A stretch of DNA of 64,000 nt from an uncultured Prevotella sp. (lineage in GTDB: Bacteria; Bacteroidota; Bacteroidia; Bacteroidales; Bacteroidaceae). Of this stretch, positions 8,166 through 15,468 are shown piece after piece. Location of the stretch: contig CAMIVY010000012.1 of NCBI GenBank assembly GCA_946402275.1, forward strand, positions 1 to 64,000, in the 5' to 3' direction. Position 1 is the stretch's first letter, and every line of letters starts with the position of its first letter. The notes beneath the pieces were generated by a model, which ran no database searches, was not told the DNA's origin, and saw only the letters and a program-made list of their open reading frames with translations. Position numbers and translations under genes: made by a program.

Positions 8166-8590
8166 AATCGTCTGTAAATTGCTAGTAAATACCTTCTGAC
8201 GGGGCGCAGCCAGTACCACACCTTTGCCGCCCGCCGCCGCCCTTTATTATATATATAATGTGTACGTTCCTTCGCATCCACCACATGCGTCACACGGGCC
8301 TTCACGTCATCTATCAGACAATGCTCCGTGCCCACCACGTTGCCGTCGCCCATCAGCGTCACGCGGTCGCCGTCGATGCGTATGATGCGGTGCACCACAT
8401 ACCGGCAGTCGTCCACCCATGCCAGCACCACGTCGCCTACGTCAATGACTCCCGGCGCATGCAGGATGACGCTCTCCCTGCCCCCGATGATAAACGGCAG
8501 CATGCTGTTGCCGTTGACGGGCAGCGTCACGTCCACCCCATCCCTCACCAGCCGGATGGCTTCCTCGATAATCTCGTTGTCACTTCCCAT
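8162..8590 (-). CDS. S24/S26-type (signal-peptidase/LexA-like) protein
   Basis: A 142-residue protein. The segment LPVNGNSMLPFIIGGRESVIL carries the GxSMxPxI serine motif of S24/S26 peptidases, and DVVLAWVDDCRYVVHRIIRI and VTLMGDGN follow as in LexA and signal peptidases. The expected catalytic lysine would lie near VVHRI but arginine is seen, so activity is uncertain. The C-terminal part is basic (KGRRRAAKVWYWLRPVRRYLL) and could touch the membrane. The ATG directly follows a copy of the GCTACCGC repeat head with no Shine-Dalgarno site. Such proteins are found in HprK-like/PqqD clusters, where they may trim the peptide; this is inference. Confidence 0.8.
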   Translation of the reverse strand: MGSDNEIIEEAIRLVRDGVDVTLPVNGNSMLPFIIGGRESVILHAPGVIDVGDVVLAWVDDCRYVVHRIIRIDGDRVTLMGDGNVVGTEHCLIDDVKARVTHVVDAKERTHYIYNKGRRRAAKVWYWLRPVRRYLLAIYRRL

Positions 8591-8659
8591 GCGGTAGCAA
8601 ATTTTTCACTTTATATAATGCGGTAGCAAATTTTTCACTTTTCACTTTTCATTTTTACC
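8591..8659. repeat. Two repeat heads and a TTTTCAC-type heptanucleotide tract
   Basis: The 19-nt head GCGGTAGCAAATTTTTCAC occurs at 8591-8609 and again at 8620-8638; the second runs into 7-bp units (8632-8659). The block fills the gap between the kinase-like gene and the S24-type gene, supplies the kinase stop codon (TGA within the tract) and its last residues KMKSEK, and ends directly at the S24-type ATG. Confidence 0.8.
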
Positions 8660-9501
8660 TTTCCCCAGCACACTCTCGCGGCAGCTTCGTCTGGCAAACA
8701 TTCCAGGTGCCACATGGCGACGGTCGATGCCAGCGCATTCTCCGTGCTGTGCAGCCCGTCGGCTATGCGCCTGTCCCACCGCTTGCCGCTGATGCTCTCC
8801 ATCAGTGCCACGTATGCATGGATGCCGCCCAGCCGCTCAATCTTGTTGTAGGGAGCCTGACTCAGCAGTACGATAGCGCCCAGCGGATAGTGCACGTTGC
8901 GATAGCACGGCGTCTTGCCGCTCCACGGCGAGCCATAGACCGTAGCAGCGCCGTCCTCGCCGATGCGTACCACGGGGTTGTCGTCGTTCACCAGTTGCGC
9001 CCCCTCCACATGCTGCAGCCACAGCCGAGCGTGCGTGCTCTTCCCCGTGCCGCTCGGGCCTAGGAACATATATCCCCTGCCTTCATGGCTCACCACTGCC
9101 GCATGGAACAGTGCCGTTCCGCGGTCGGCCGTGGCCAGTGCATACATTATCATCAGCGCATTGTCTATCGCCATCTTCACATGCCGGCCCGTCGTGATGA
9201 GCCGCCCTTTCGTATAGTCAGCCCAGCAGACCAGCCATCCCGCCGTCGTGCCGTCCCAGATAAATTCGAACACCGTCTCGCCCGCAGCTGTCCGTCCGCA
9301 GACAATCGTCTGCCCCTCGTCGTCCTGCCGCATTTCCTCGGTATATGCCGGCGCATCGCCGCTCGCTACGGCCAGGTCGAACACCGTCTCGCCGTCCGTA
9401 CAAGCAAACGGCTCGTAGTTTCCCATCAGCGCGAAGTCATCCGCCTGGCCACTCACGCCGAACCGGTGTCTGGCCACCATGTAAAATCTCCTGTTATTCA
9501 T
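8635..9501 (-). CDS. HPr-kinase-like (PEPCK-fold) kinase
   Basis: A 288-residue protein. It has a P-loop GPSGTGKST at residues 148-156, the paired aspartates LVNDDNPVV near 172 and YGSPWSGK near 189, a pattern shared by HPr kinase and PEP carboxykinase. It lacks the N-terminal half of true HPr kinase/phosphorylase, and no phosphotransferase genes are nearby. Homologues sit in lasso-peptide and related RiPP clusters and phosphorylate a peptide serine. Its last residues come from a repeat tract. First gene of the leftward cluster; the ATG lies 7 nt after a TAACTTTG -7 box, so the mRNA is probably leaderless. The cluster is visibly richer in GC than its flanks. Confidence 0.82.
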   Translation of the reverse strand: MNNRRFYMVARHRFGVSGQADDFALMGNYEPFACTDGETVFDLAVASGDAPAYTEEMRQDDEGQTIVCGRTAAGETVFEFIWDGTTAGWLVCWADYTKGRLITTGRHVKMAIDNALMIMYALATADRGTALFHAAVVSHEGRGYMFLGPSGTGKSTHARLWLQHVEGAQLVNDDNPVVRIGEDGAATVYGSPWSGKTPCYRNVHYPLGAIVLLSQAPYNKIERLGGIHAYVALMESISGKRWDRRIADGLHSTENALASTVAMWHLECLPDEAAARVCWGKVKMKSEK

Positions 9502-9508
9502 TGGATTG

Positions 9509-9539
9509 CAAAGTTACGAACATTTTCGCTAATCACCAA
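9509..9539 (-). promoter_or_regulatory. Promoter of the kinase/PqqD/ABC cluster
   Basis: On the minus strand TTG (9537-9539), 20 bp, then TAACTTTG (9509-9516), matching the Bacteroidota TTTG-N20-TAnnTTTG pattern. Only 7 nt separate the -7 box from the kinase ATG (9499-9501), which leaves no room for a ribosome binding site. Confidence 0.65.
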
Positions 9540-9550
9540 CAATTACTAGT

Positions 9551-9586
9551 AAAATTAAGCGGAGCGACCGAAAAGGTCACTCCGCT
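9551..9586 (-). terminator. Rho-independent terminator after the DUF6261 gene
   Basis: Arms 9558-9569 and 9575-9586 form a 12-bp stem (one G-T wobble on the minus strand) around a 5-nt loop, followed on the minus strand by TTAATTTT. It separates the DUF6261 transcript from the kinase cluster. Two further inverted repeats, CTTTGACC-GA-GGTCAAAG (9594-9611) and CGAC-TTC-GTCG (9612-9622), lie just before it. Confidence 0.75.
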
Positions 9587-9626
9587 TTCTCATTTCTTTG
9601 ACCGAGGTCAAAGCGACTTCGTCGAT

Positions 9627-9667
9627 TACTCATTTCTCATTTACATTTCTCATTTCTCACTTCTCAT
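9627..9667. repeat. Heptanucleotide tract (TTCTCAT type)
   Basis: Six units of TTCTCAT or close variants, one of them shortened to 6 bp, follow the stop codon of the DUF6261 gene. The same heptamer, in four perfect copies, lies between the pheS and DUF4348 promoters at 26378-26405. Confidence 0.75.
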
Positions 9668-9680
9668 TTGGCCGAAGGCC

Positions 9681-10523
9681 TTATCCTTCGTCGCCGCCAC
9701 TGGTGCCGCCACTGCCGTTATCACCACCGCCAGGGTTTTCGTTTTCGTTTTCGTTGGAACCTGTTCCGGTTCCACCATCACCGCCAGAATTTGAGCCTGT
9801 GCTGATGCCTTTGCGTGCCAATATCTGACGATAGTGCTCGATTTCAGCGTTGAGCAGGTTGAAGGCTGTAGTGAAATCAAAGCCAGCAGGCACTTCGCAG
9901 ATAGCCATTGCATTGACGAGCTTCACCACATTGCGATAGGCTGCCTCGCACAGCAGTCGCTTCTCACGAACGATACCCTTCTGCAGTCCTGCCTGTGCCT
10001 CAGTGCGCTCATTCATCTTTGCGAGGAAAGCCTCATTCTTCTGCTTTAGGTCCGTAAACCAGTCGTCCAGTCCTGTAGTGGTGAGGGCGGCCATAGCATC
10101 CGTATTAGACTCAACTTCCTGTATAAACTGCGCCGTCATAGTTGTCTGCTTCATATACTCGTCTGAATTATCGAGCGAGTATTTGTCGCGGATAAATGTC
10201 AGCAACTTGGCAGCCTGTGCCTTTGCAGCATTTGGCGATGCCAGCATTGCCTTCAGGGCATTGAGAAATGCGGACTGCGCATTATCACGCAATTTGTCCA
10301 GATTGTCTATATCCTCTGTCTGCTCCCATTTACGTGCCTGTGCATAGGCAAAGTCGTAGGCCTGACGTGCAGAGGTGTAGTCAGTCCACACGTTTCCCAT
10401 AGCAGCAGTAAGGGTGCCGTTGCTTTCAAACTTTGTCTGCATCTGTCCGAAGAAACCGAGCGCAGTGGTGATGTCCATCTTGTGGATGTCAAAAATCGTC
10501 AATTGTTTAGCATTAATATTCAT
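9681..10523 (-). CDS. DUF6261 family protein with Gly/Asn-rich tail
   Basis: A 280-residue, mostly helical protein beginning MNINAKQLTIFDIHKMDITT, with no signal peptide or membrane segment. It matches the pattern of the DUF6261 family that is common in Prevotella and Bacteroides and has no known function. About residues 242-280 are a low-complexity Gly/Ser/Asn/Glu tail; part of it (NENENEN) is encoded by a 6-bp TTTTCG microsatellite near 9735-9757, which keeps the frame when it changes length. Its 5' region holds six 41-bp hairpin repeats. It is followed by its own terminator. Confidence 0.7.
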   Translation of the reverse strand: MNINAKQLTIFDIHKMDITTALGFFGQMQTKFESNGTLTAAMGNVWTDYTSARQAYDFAYAQARKWEQTEDIDNLDKLRDNAQSAFLNALKAMLASPNAAKAQAAKLLTFIRDKYSLDNSDEYMKQTTMTAQFIQEVESNTDAMAALTTTGLDDWFTDLKQKNEAFLAKMNERTEAQAGLQKGIVREKRLLCEAAYRNVVKLVNAMAICEVPAGFDFTTAFNLLNAEIEHYRQILARKGISTGSNSGGDGGTGTGSNENENENPGGGDNGSGGTSGGDEG

Positions 10524-10564
10524 AATTTTCAGTTTTATATTGATTAAATTGTTTTCTTATATCG

Positions 10565-10788
10565 CTCGCAAGCCACTTGCGAGCTAGCCAAGAGGATTTT
10601 TCACCCTCGCAAGCCACTTGCGAGCCAGTCAAGAGAATTTTTCACTCTCGCAAGCCGCTTGCGAGCCGGTCAAGAGGATTTTTCACCCTCGCAAGCCGCT
10701 TGCGAGCCAACCAAGAGAGTTTTTCACTCTCGTAAGCCGCTTGCGAGCCGGTCAAGAGGGTTTTTTGCTCTCGCAAGCCGCTTGCGAG
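10565..10788. repeat. Array of six 41-bp repeats, each with a perfect hairpin
   Basis: Six copies of CTCGCAAGCCRCTTGCGAG (starts 10565, 10606, 10647, 10688, 10729, 10770) repeat at exactly 41 bp. Each is an 8-bp inverted repeat around a 3-nt loop; copy 5 has one change in the left arm. The 22-bp spacers are themselves alike (S-GTCAAGAGGATTTTTCAC) but carry more differences than the arms. The array lies 42 bp upstream of the DUF6261 start, within its expected 5' untranslated region. Conserved arms with drifting spacers suggest that structure or protein binding is under selection. Confidence 0.9.
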
Positions 10789-10839
10789 GCTCACCGGCGG
10801 AGGCCGTTCGCTGTTTTTGGCGTTTGACATGTTCTTCAT
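10642..10839 (-). CDS. Possible small ORF running into the hairpin array
   Basis: A 65-codon frame starts at an ATG (10837-10839) that has a strong AAGGAG Shine-Dalgarno site 6 nt before it, which is rare in this window. A TAACTTTG -7 box lies upstream at 10877-10884. The first 18 residues (MKNMSNAKNSERPPPVSL) are unique; the rest is translated repeat. Since 41 is not a multiple of 3, the frame rotates between copies, so the product is unlikely to be a conserved protein. It may be a leader peptide whose translation affects the hairpins downstream. Confidence 0.3.
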   Translation of the reverse strand: MKNMSNAKNSERPPPVSLASGLREQKTLLTGSQAAYESEKLSWLARKRLARVKNPLDRLASGLRE

Positions 10840-10876
10840 CGTTTCTCCTTTCTGTCATGTTTAAAATCTCTGAACG

Positions 10877-10910
10877 CAAAGTTATAAAAAAATCGACAAA
10901 CATGTCCAAA
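10877..10910 (-). promoter_or_regulatory. Probable promoter for the hairpin-array/DUF6261 transcript
   Basis: On the minus strand TTTG (10907-10910), 22 bp, TAACTTTG (10877-10884). The spacing is slightly longer than the usual 19-21 bp. Transcription from here would carry the small ORF and all six hairpins before DUF6261. Confidence 0.5.
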
Positions 10911-10959
10911 CACCTTCCGATTTTATAATTTTTTTACACAAAACCTTTAATCCTCGCGC

Positions 10960-10992
10960 AAAAAAACAGGAACCGCAGTGTTTGCGGTTCCT
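10960..10992 (-). terminator. Rho-independent terminator after the small peptide / BspA-like gene pair
   Basis: Arms AGGAACCGCA (10968-10977) and TGCGGTTCCT (10983-10992) form a perfect 10-bp stem, followed on the minus strand by seven Ts. The same 23-nt core occurs in inverted orientation in the terminator at 16051-16079. Confidence 0.85.
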
Positions 10993-11030
10993 ATCTGTAA
11001 ATTATTGTTCTGACTGAAGGAACATTACCT

Positions 11031-11156
11031 TTAATCAATATCACCACCCCACAGAGGGGCATCTGTCGGTTCTTCACCGCTACCAGCCAATAGGTGAACC
11101 TGATGTTGCAGGATGACTACTTGCATCGCAGGCTTTTCGTATATTTTCTTTTTCAT
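11031..11156 (-). CDS. 41-residue peptide with LLAGSG motif, downstream of the BspA-like gene
   Basis: A small frame begins with an ATG at 11154-11156 and ends with TAA at 11031-11033. The product starts MKKKIYEKPAMQVVILQ, continues HQVHLLAGSG and ends with a 15-residue acidic part finishing GGDID. An AGAGAGGA site lies before the start, the gap to the BspA-like gene is 16 bp, and a terminator follows. Short Bacteroidota proteins beginning MKKxYxKPxMxVV...LLAGS recur beside surface-protein genes; I know of no assigned function. LLAGSG could be a leader cleavage point of the double-glycine kind, which is speculation. Confidence 0.6.
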   Translation of the reverse strand: MKKKIYEKPAMQVVILQHQVHLLAGSGEEPTDAPLWGGDID

Positions 11157-11172
11157 TGCTTGAATCCTCTCT

Positions 11173-14100
11173 TTACTTAATTACAATCTTTTTACCATTA
11201 TTAATATACAGTCCCTTCTTGGTGGGCTTGCCGCTGAGCTTTCTGCCCTGCAGGTCGTACCAACCGTCAGCGTCAGCATAATTGTCAATTGTCAATTGTC
11301 CATTGTCAATTGTTCCGATGCCGGTTGTCTGGCCGTTGGCTCCTACCAGACGCACGATGATGCGCTGTGGCAGTTCCTCGTCCGTAGCCGCTGCACCACG
11401 CGTCAGGGCGCGAGCTTGATTCGGTCCGCCTACATACGACAGGTAGCAGCGCATAGGCTTGGCAGAAGCGCCTGTAGTGAGGCGAACGAACTGACCAGCC
11501 TCTACGTCCTGATCGTCAACAGACTTGCCACTGACGGCAGCGAAACCGTAATCATGGGTCACAACCTCATTCCAAACCTTATTAGTATATGTACCGTGGA
11601 ACTCCCATCCTTCAGCATCAGAAGCGAGACAGTTGCCGCCGCCCGTGGTGTTCAGTGTGGCACCACCGGTGAAGGTGAGCGACGTTCCAGTTGGCACAAA
11701 CAGATACGGCGTATTGGCAGTCAGCGAGCCCGTCACTTCGTTCATCGTTGCCTCCCACTTGTTGTTCTTTTTCTCCACACCGCCGAAGGTATAGAACTTA
11801 CCACCGCCGATTTCGCTGACAGCTTTGTTGAACGGCAACATCACAGTGGATGGCTTGCCCTCGGTAAATGTGCGGTTGTAGGTCACGCTAGTTACATTGA
11901 CATCCACAGGGATGCTCACCGTTGTCTCCGATAAGCCGCTGAATGTGGCGGAGACGTTATCGTCTTCCTTCGTCAGTGTCACGCCAGTGACGGGTCGTAG
12001 GGTCTTGCCGCCGAGGGCGGCGAGGGTGGCGGTCTCAGTGGTGGAGTCGTAGAGGCTGGTGCCGTCGGTGTAGGTATGGCCGGCGGCGACGGCGAGGGTG
12101 CCGGCATAGGACTCGCCGCTATACGTATCGAAACCGGAGGCGGTGAGGGTGCTGCCGCTGAGGGTCAGAATGCCGGGGATGGTGGTTGATTCGTCAACCA
12201 CAGCATCCAATACGGTTATTCCTGCCGATGCGCCGGTGGCTGCGACTTGTCCGCCGTTGATGTGGGCGTTGCCGCCCTCGATGTAGATGCCGTCGCCGTT
12301 TTTGCCGTTGGCGGTGAGGGTGCCGCGGTCGATGACGAGGGCGTCGCCGACGGTGGTTCTATACACGCAGATTGCCAGCAAGTAGTCGAGAGTGCCGCCG
12401 ACGGTGGCGGTGACGTTGCCGCCGTGGATGCCGAGGGTGCCGTCTTCGATATATATCACACCGTCGGCGTTGCCCTGGGTCTGGGCGTTGAGGGCGCCGG
12501 TGCCTTCGGCCTGGCCGTAGATGTGGAGGCTCTGGCCGTCGGGGGCATTGATGCAGTAGTCTTCGTGGTCATCGCCAGTGGTGGTGACGTTCATGGTCTT
12601 GCCGTCGGCGAGGATGAGATGGACGTCGCCGCCGAGTGTCACGGTGCCCATATAGGCCACGTCGCTGTTCACCACATAGGTGCCTGCCGGCAGCGTCGTC
12701 ATGACATTGTTCAGCGGGATAGCCTCCACGCCCTCATGCAGTGTGCCAGTGGCATCTACATACGACGTGGTGACGGTGGGCAGTGCCGTAATCTTGCCCG
12801 CATAGGTACTCCAGTTTTCAGCAGCCTGATAGGATGCTACTTTGTCGCTGAACACGTAGATTTTTGCCAATTCGTCGCAACCATAAAAGGCATCTTTGCC
12901 TAAAGAGCATGACGGGGCATAAACAGTGACAGTAGCCAGATTAGAGCAATTTCTGAAGGCAATACCGCTGATGCTCGTCACGCCGGCAGGGATCTCAATC
13001 GATGTCAGACCAGAGCAGCCGTAGAAGGCACTCCCACCGATGCTCGTCACGCTGGCAGGGATCTCAATCGATGTCATAACAGAGCAGCCGTAGAAGGCAG
13101 AAACACCGATGCTCGTCACGCTGGCAGGGATCTCAATCGATGTCAGACCTGTACCACCGAAGGCCCATGCGCCGATGCTCGTCACGCCGGCGGGGATGGT
13201 GGAGTTTTTACATCCAATAATCAACGTGTTGGTCGATTTTTCTATAATCGCATTACAACCATTGCGAGAGTCATAGACCGTATTCCCTGCTTCCACAGTT
13301 ATTGATGCTAAGTTGTTACAATTTAGGAAGACATAACTACCGATGCTCGTCACGCTGGCAGGGATGGTGATGGACGTCAGATTAGAGCACAACTGGAAGG
13401 CATTATTGCCGATGCTCGTCAACTGCGAACCTTCTGCAAAAGTGACAGACCCCAGTCCATTGCAGGTCGAGAAGGCATTATTGCCGATGCTCGTCACACT
13501 GGCGGGAATTTCAACCGATGCCAGCCCACGGCACGTGCTGAAGGCACTAATACCGATGGTCGCCAACTGTGAATCTTCAGCAAAAGTGACTGTAGCCAGA
13601 TTAGAGCAATTCCAGAAGGCATTATCGCCGATGCTCGTCACGCCGGCAGGGATATTAATCGATGTCAGACCAGTGCATTTTGCGAAGGTATAATTGCCAA
13701 TGCTCGTCACTCCATTCCCGATGACGACCTCTTGGATTTGCCCCGCATAGCTATTCCATGGCTGTTTGGAAGAATTGCTATAATCCGCCATAGCCCCCGT
13801 TCCGCTGATGGTGAGGGTGTAATTGGTGGATTCGCCGGTCAACGCCCATACCACGTCTGTCTCATGATCTGTTGTGCCGCAATAACCACCCGTTATTCCC
13901 GTAATTCTTTCCGCATAGGTACTCCAAGCAGCCTTATAGTCGTCCACCAAGTCGCTGAACACGTAGATGTTTGCCAAATTGTTGCAATTCGCAAAGGCAT
14001 TCTCGCCTAAACTGCATTCCGGGGCATAAACAGTGACAGTAGCCAGATTACGACAATTCAGGAAGGCACGTGTGCCGATGCTCGTCACGCTGGCAGGGAT

Positions 14101-14991
14101 TTCAATCGATGTCAGACCTGTAGTAAGGAAGGCCCATGCGCCGATGCTCGTCACGCCGGCGGGGATGGTGGAGTTTTTACATCCAATAATCAACGTGTTG
14201 GTCGATTTTTCTATAATCGCATTACAACCATTGCGAGAGTCAAATACCGTATTCCCATCTTCCACAGTTATTGATGCTAAGTTGTCACAATTTTGGAAGA
14301 CATTTCTACCGATGCTCGTCACGCTGGCGGGAATGGTGATGGACGTCAGATTATAGCAATCCTGGAAGGCATTATTGCCGATGCTCTCTAACCGCGAACC
14401 TTCAGCAAAAGTGACAGATGTCAGATACTCGCATTCAAAGAAGGCAGCCTCGCCGATGCTCGTCACACTGGCGGGAATCTCAATCGATGTCAGACCTGTA
14501 TCATCGAAGGCATCATTGCCGATGCTCTCTAACCGCGAACCTTCAGCAAAAGTGACAGATGTCAGATACTCGCATTCAAAGAAGGCACTCACACCGATGC
14601 TCGTCACGCTGGCGGAGATATTAATCGATGTCATAGCTGTTTTACTGAAGGCAAAATTGCCGATGCTCGTCACACCATTCCCGATGACGACCTCATTGAT
14701 TTGGTCCGCATAGCTACTCCACGGCGTGGGGTTCACCTCTAAGTCATAATCATACATCGCCCCCGAACCGCTGATGGTGAGGGTGTTATCGGTCAACTCC
14801 CATGTCAAGTTATCTCCACACTGCCACGGCTGCCCCGGATCCTGCGCCCACGCCGTCGCAGTCGTGAGCATCATCACAAGCAGCAGCATGGCTGCCCGTC
14901 GCGTTGCGCCCAGCCCCGAGGCCAACGGCGCGAAAAAGAAATTCTTTTCCATTTTGTTTTTTGTAATCCTTTTCATCTCAATCTTTCTCAT
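11173..14991 (-). CDS. BspA-like leucine-rich-repeat surface protein with C-terminal tail
   Basis: A 1272-residue secreted protein. A signal sequence (AAMLLLVMMLTTATAWA) lies at about residues 34-50; ATGs at 14976 and 14952 are alternative starts. Two blocks of LRR_5 repeats (consensus SIEIPASVTSIGxxAFxxC) cover about residues 85-345 and 405-700, each opened by a LTISGSGAM/LTISGTGAM strand and closed by IYVFSD, so the region is an internal duplication. A beta-rich part with repeated Gly-Thr turns covers about 715-985. The end YDLQGRKLSGKPTKKGLYIN...KKIVIK is a short sorting-type tail, preceded by a heptamer tract. BspA-like proteins bind host matrix or other bacteria; the ligand here is unknown. 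Confidence 0.92.
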   Translation of the reverse strand: MRKIEMKRITKNKMEKNFFFAPLASGLGATRRAAMLLLVMMLTTATAWAQDPGQPWQCGDNLTWELTDNTLTISGSGAMYDYDLEVNPTPWSSYADQINEVVIGNGVTSIGNFAFSKTAMTSINISASVTSIGVSAFFECEYLTSVTFAEGSRLESIGNDAFDDTGLTSIEIPASVTSIGEAAFFECEYLTSVTFAEGSRLESIGNNAFQDCYNLTSITIPASVTSIGRNVFQNCDNLASITVEDGNTVFDSRNGCNAIIEKSTNTLIIGCKNSTIPAGVTSIGAWAFLTTGLTSIEIPASVTSIGTRAFLNCRNLATVTVYAPECSLGENAFANCNNLANIYVFSDLVDDYKAAWSTYAERITGITGGYCGTTDHETDVVWALTGESTNYTLTISGTGAMADYSNSSKQPWNSYAGQIQEVVIGNGVTSIGNYTFAKCTGLTSINIPAGVTSIGDNAFWNCSNLATVTFAEDSQLATIGISAFSTCRGLASVEIPASVTSIGNNAFSTCNGLGSVTFAEGSQLTSIGNNAFQLCSNLTSITIPASVTSIGSYVFLNCNNLASITVEAGNTVYDSRNGCNAIIEKSTNTLIIGCKNSTIPAGVTSIGAWAFGGTGLTSIEIPASVTSIGVSAFYGCSVMTSIEIPASVTSIGGSAFYGCSGLTSIEIPAGVTSISGIAFRNCSNLATVTVYAPSCSLGKDAFYGCDELAKIYVFSDKVASYQAAENWSTYAGKITALPTVTTSYVDATGTLHEGVEAIPLNNVMTTLPAGTYVVNSDVAYMGTVTLGGDVHLILADGKTMNVTTTGDDHEDYCINAPDGQSLHIYGQAEGTGALNAQTQGNADGVIYIEDGTLGIHGGNVTATVGGTLDYLLAICVYRTTVGDALVIDRGTLTANGKNGDGIYIEGGNAHINGGQVAATGASAGITVLDAVVDESTTIPGILTLSGSTLTASGFDTYSGESYAGTLAVAAGHTYTDGTSLYDSTTETATLAALGGKTLRPVTGVTLTKEDDNVSATFSGLSETTVSIPVDVNVTSVTYNRTFTEGKPSTVMLPFNKAVSEIGGGKFYTFGGVEKKNNKWEATMNEVTGSLTANTPYLFVPTGTSLTFTGGATLNTTGGGNCLASDAEGWEFHGTYTNKVWNEVVTHDYGFAAVSGKSVDDQDVEAGQFVRLTTGASAKPMRCYLSYVGGPNQARALTRGAAATDEELPQRIIVRLVGANGQTTGIGTIDNGQLTIDNYADADGWYDLQGRKLSGKPTKKGLYINNGKKIVIK
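11281..11312. repeat. Heptanucleotide tract (ATTGTCA type) inside the BspA-like gene
   Basis: Five adjacent units, three perfect ATTGTCA and two variants. On the coding strand they read as TIDNGQLTIDN, directly before the C-terminal tail, the same position that a tract has in the flavodoxin gene. A change by one unit would put the tail out of frame. Confidence 0.85.
13156..14250. repeat. Long near-identical duplicated segments in the LRR region
   Basis: A segment of about 100 bp at 13160-13271 and again at 14130-14241 is almost identical; both encode GCNAIIEKSTNTLIIGCKN and the following TIPAGVTSIGAWAF. The copies are 970 bp apart in direct orientation, inside the two duplicated LRR blocks. 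Recombination between them would delete or add one block in frame. Confidence 0.75.
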
Positions 14992-15189
14992 GTCTCGTTA
15001 TTGTTTATTTTTGATTAATCTCATTCTGTCCAATGACATCTCATCATCGTTTATGGTCTTGGGAGTGACGTGTCAACATTAGACCTTAGGCCTTTCTTTC
15101 AGTCGCTTCGCTTTGTGAAAGCGTCCCTGTGGGCCGAGCGGACCTTAGACCTATATATACATACGCATTGTCAGGGGGAAGGGGAGAAA

Positions 15190-15468
15190 CTATTTGTCAT
15201 CATAATGCCCGTAGGCTGCCAGAACGTCAACATAAACTTCCGTCTCGAAGATGCGATAAATGAGCCTGTGCTTCTTGGTAATCTCACGGCTCCAACGACC
15301 TTCGGGCTTACCCTTCAGTGGCTCAGGATGACCAAGCCCCGTCTTGGGATGTTCATATAATTCTCCAATAAAGCGAAGCGCTTTTTTATACGCCTTTGGT
15401 TCACTACGGAGCAATCTCTTCAGGTCCTCCTGAGCCTCTTCCTTAATGATAACTTTGTATTGGCTCAT
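15190..15468 (-). CDS. YoeB/Txe-type toxin (ribosome-dependent mRNA endonuclease)
   Basis: A 92-residue protein with the Txe/YoeB pattern: KVIIKEEAQEDLKRLL at the start, HPEPLKGKPEGRWSREI in the middle, HRLIYRI, and a C-terminal GHYDD that supplies the His-Tyr pair used in catalysis. YoeB cuts mRNA in the ribosomal A site when free of antitoxin. Its start overlaps the antitoxin stop by 4 bp, the standard layout. All expected catalytic positions (Glu, Arg, His, Tyr) can be seen, so the toxin looks intact. Confidence 0.9.
   Translation of the reverse strand: MSQYKVIIKEEAQEDLKRLLRSEPKAYKKALRFIGELYEHPKTGLGHPEPLKGKPEGRWSREITKKHRLIYRIFETEVYVDVLAAYGHYDDK

Noticed and set aside
8635..9501. True HPr kinase/phosphorylase
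   Set aside because: The N-terminal domain and the HPr-interaction motif are absent and there is no HPr or PTS gene; only the P-loop half is shared.
10565..10788. CRISPR array
   Set aside because: The repeat is a 19-nt palindrome and the 22-nt spacers are near-copies of each other; there are no cas genes.
13000..14700. Non-coding tandem repeats or CRISPR-like spacing of CCGATGCTCGTCAC
   Set aside because: They are the codons of LRR_5 repeats in one open gene with a constant reading frame.
15070..15360. Rightward 96-residue frame across the 3' end of the YoeB toxin gene
   Set aside because: It is antisense to a toxin with all catalytic residues and has no signal or family match.
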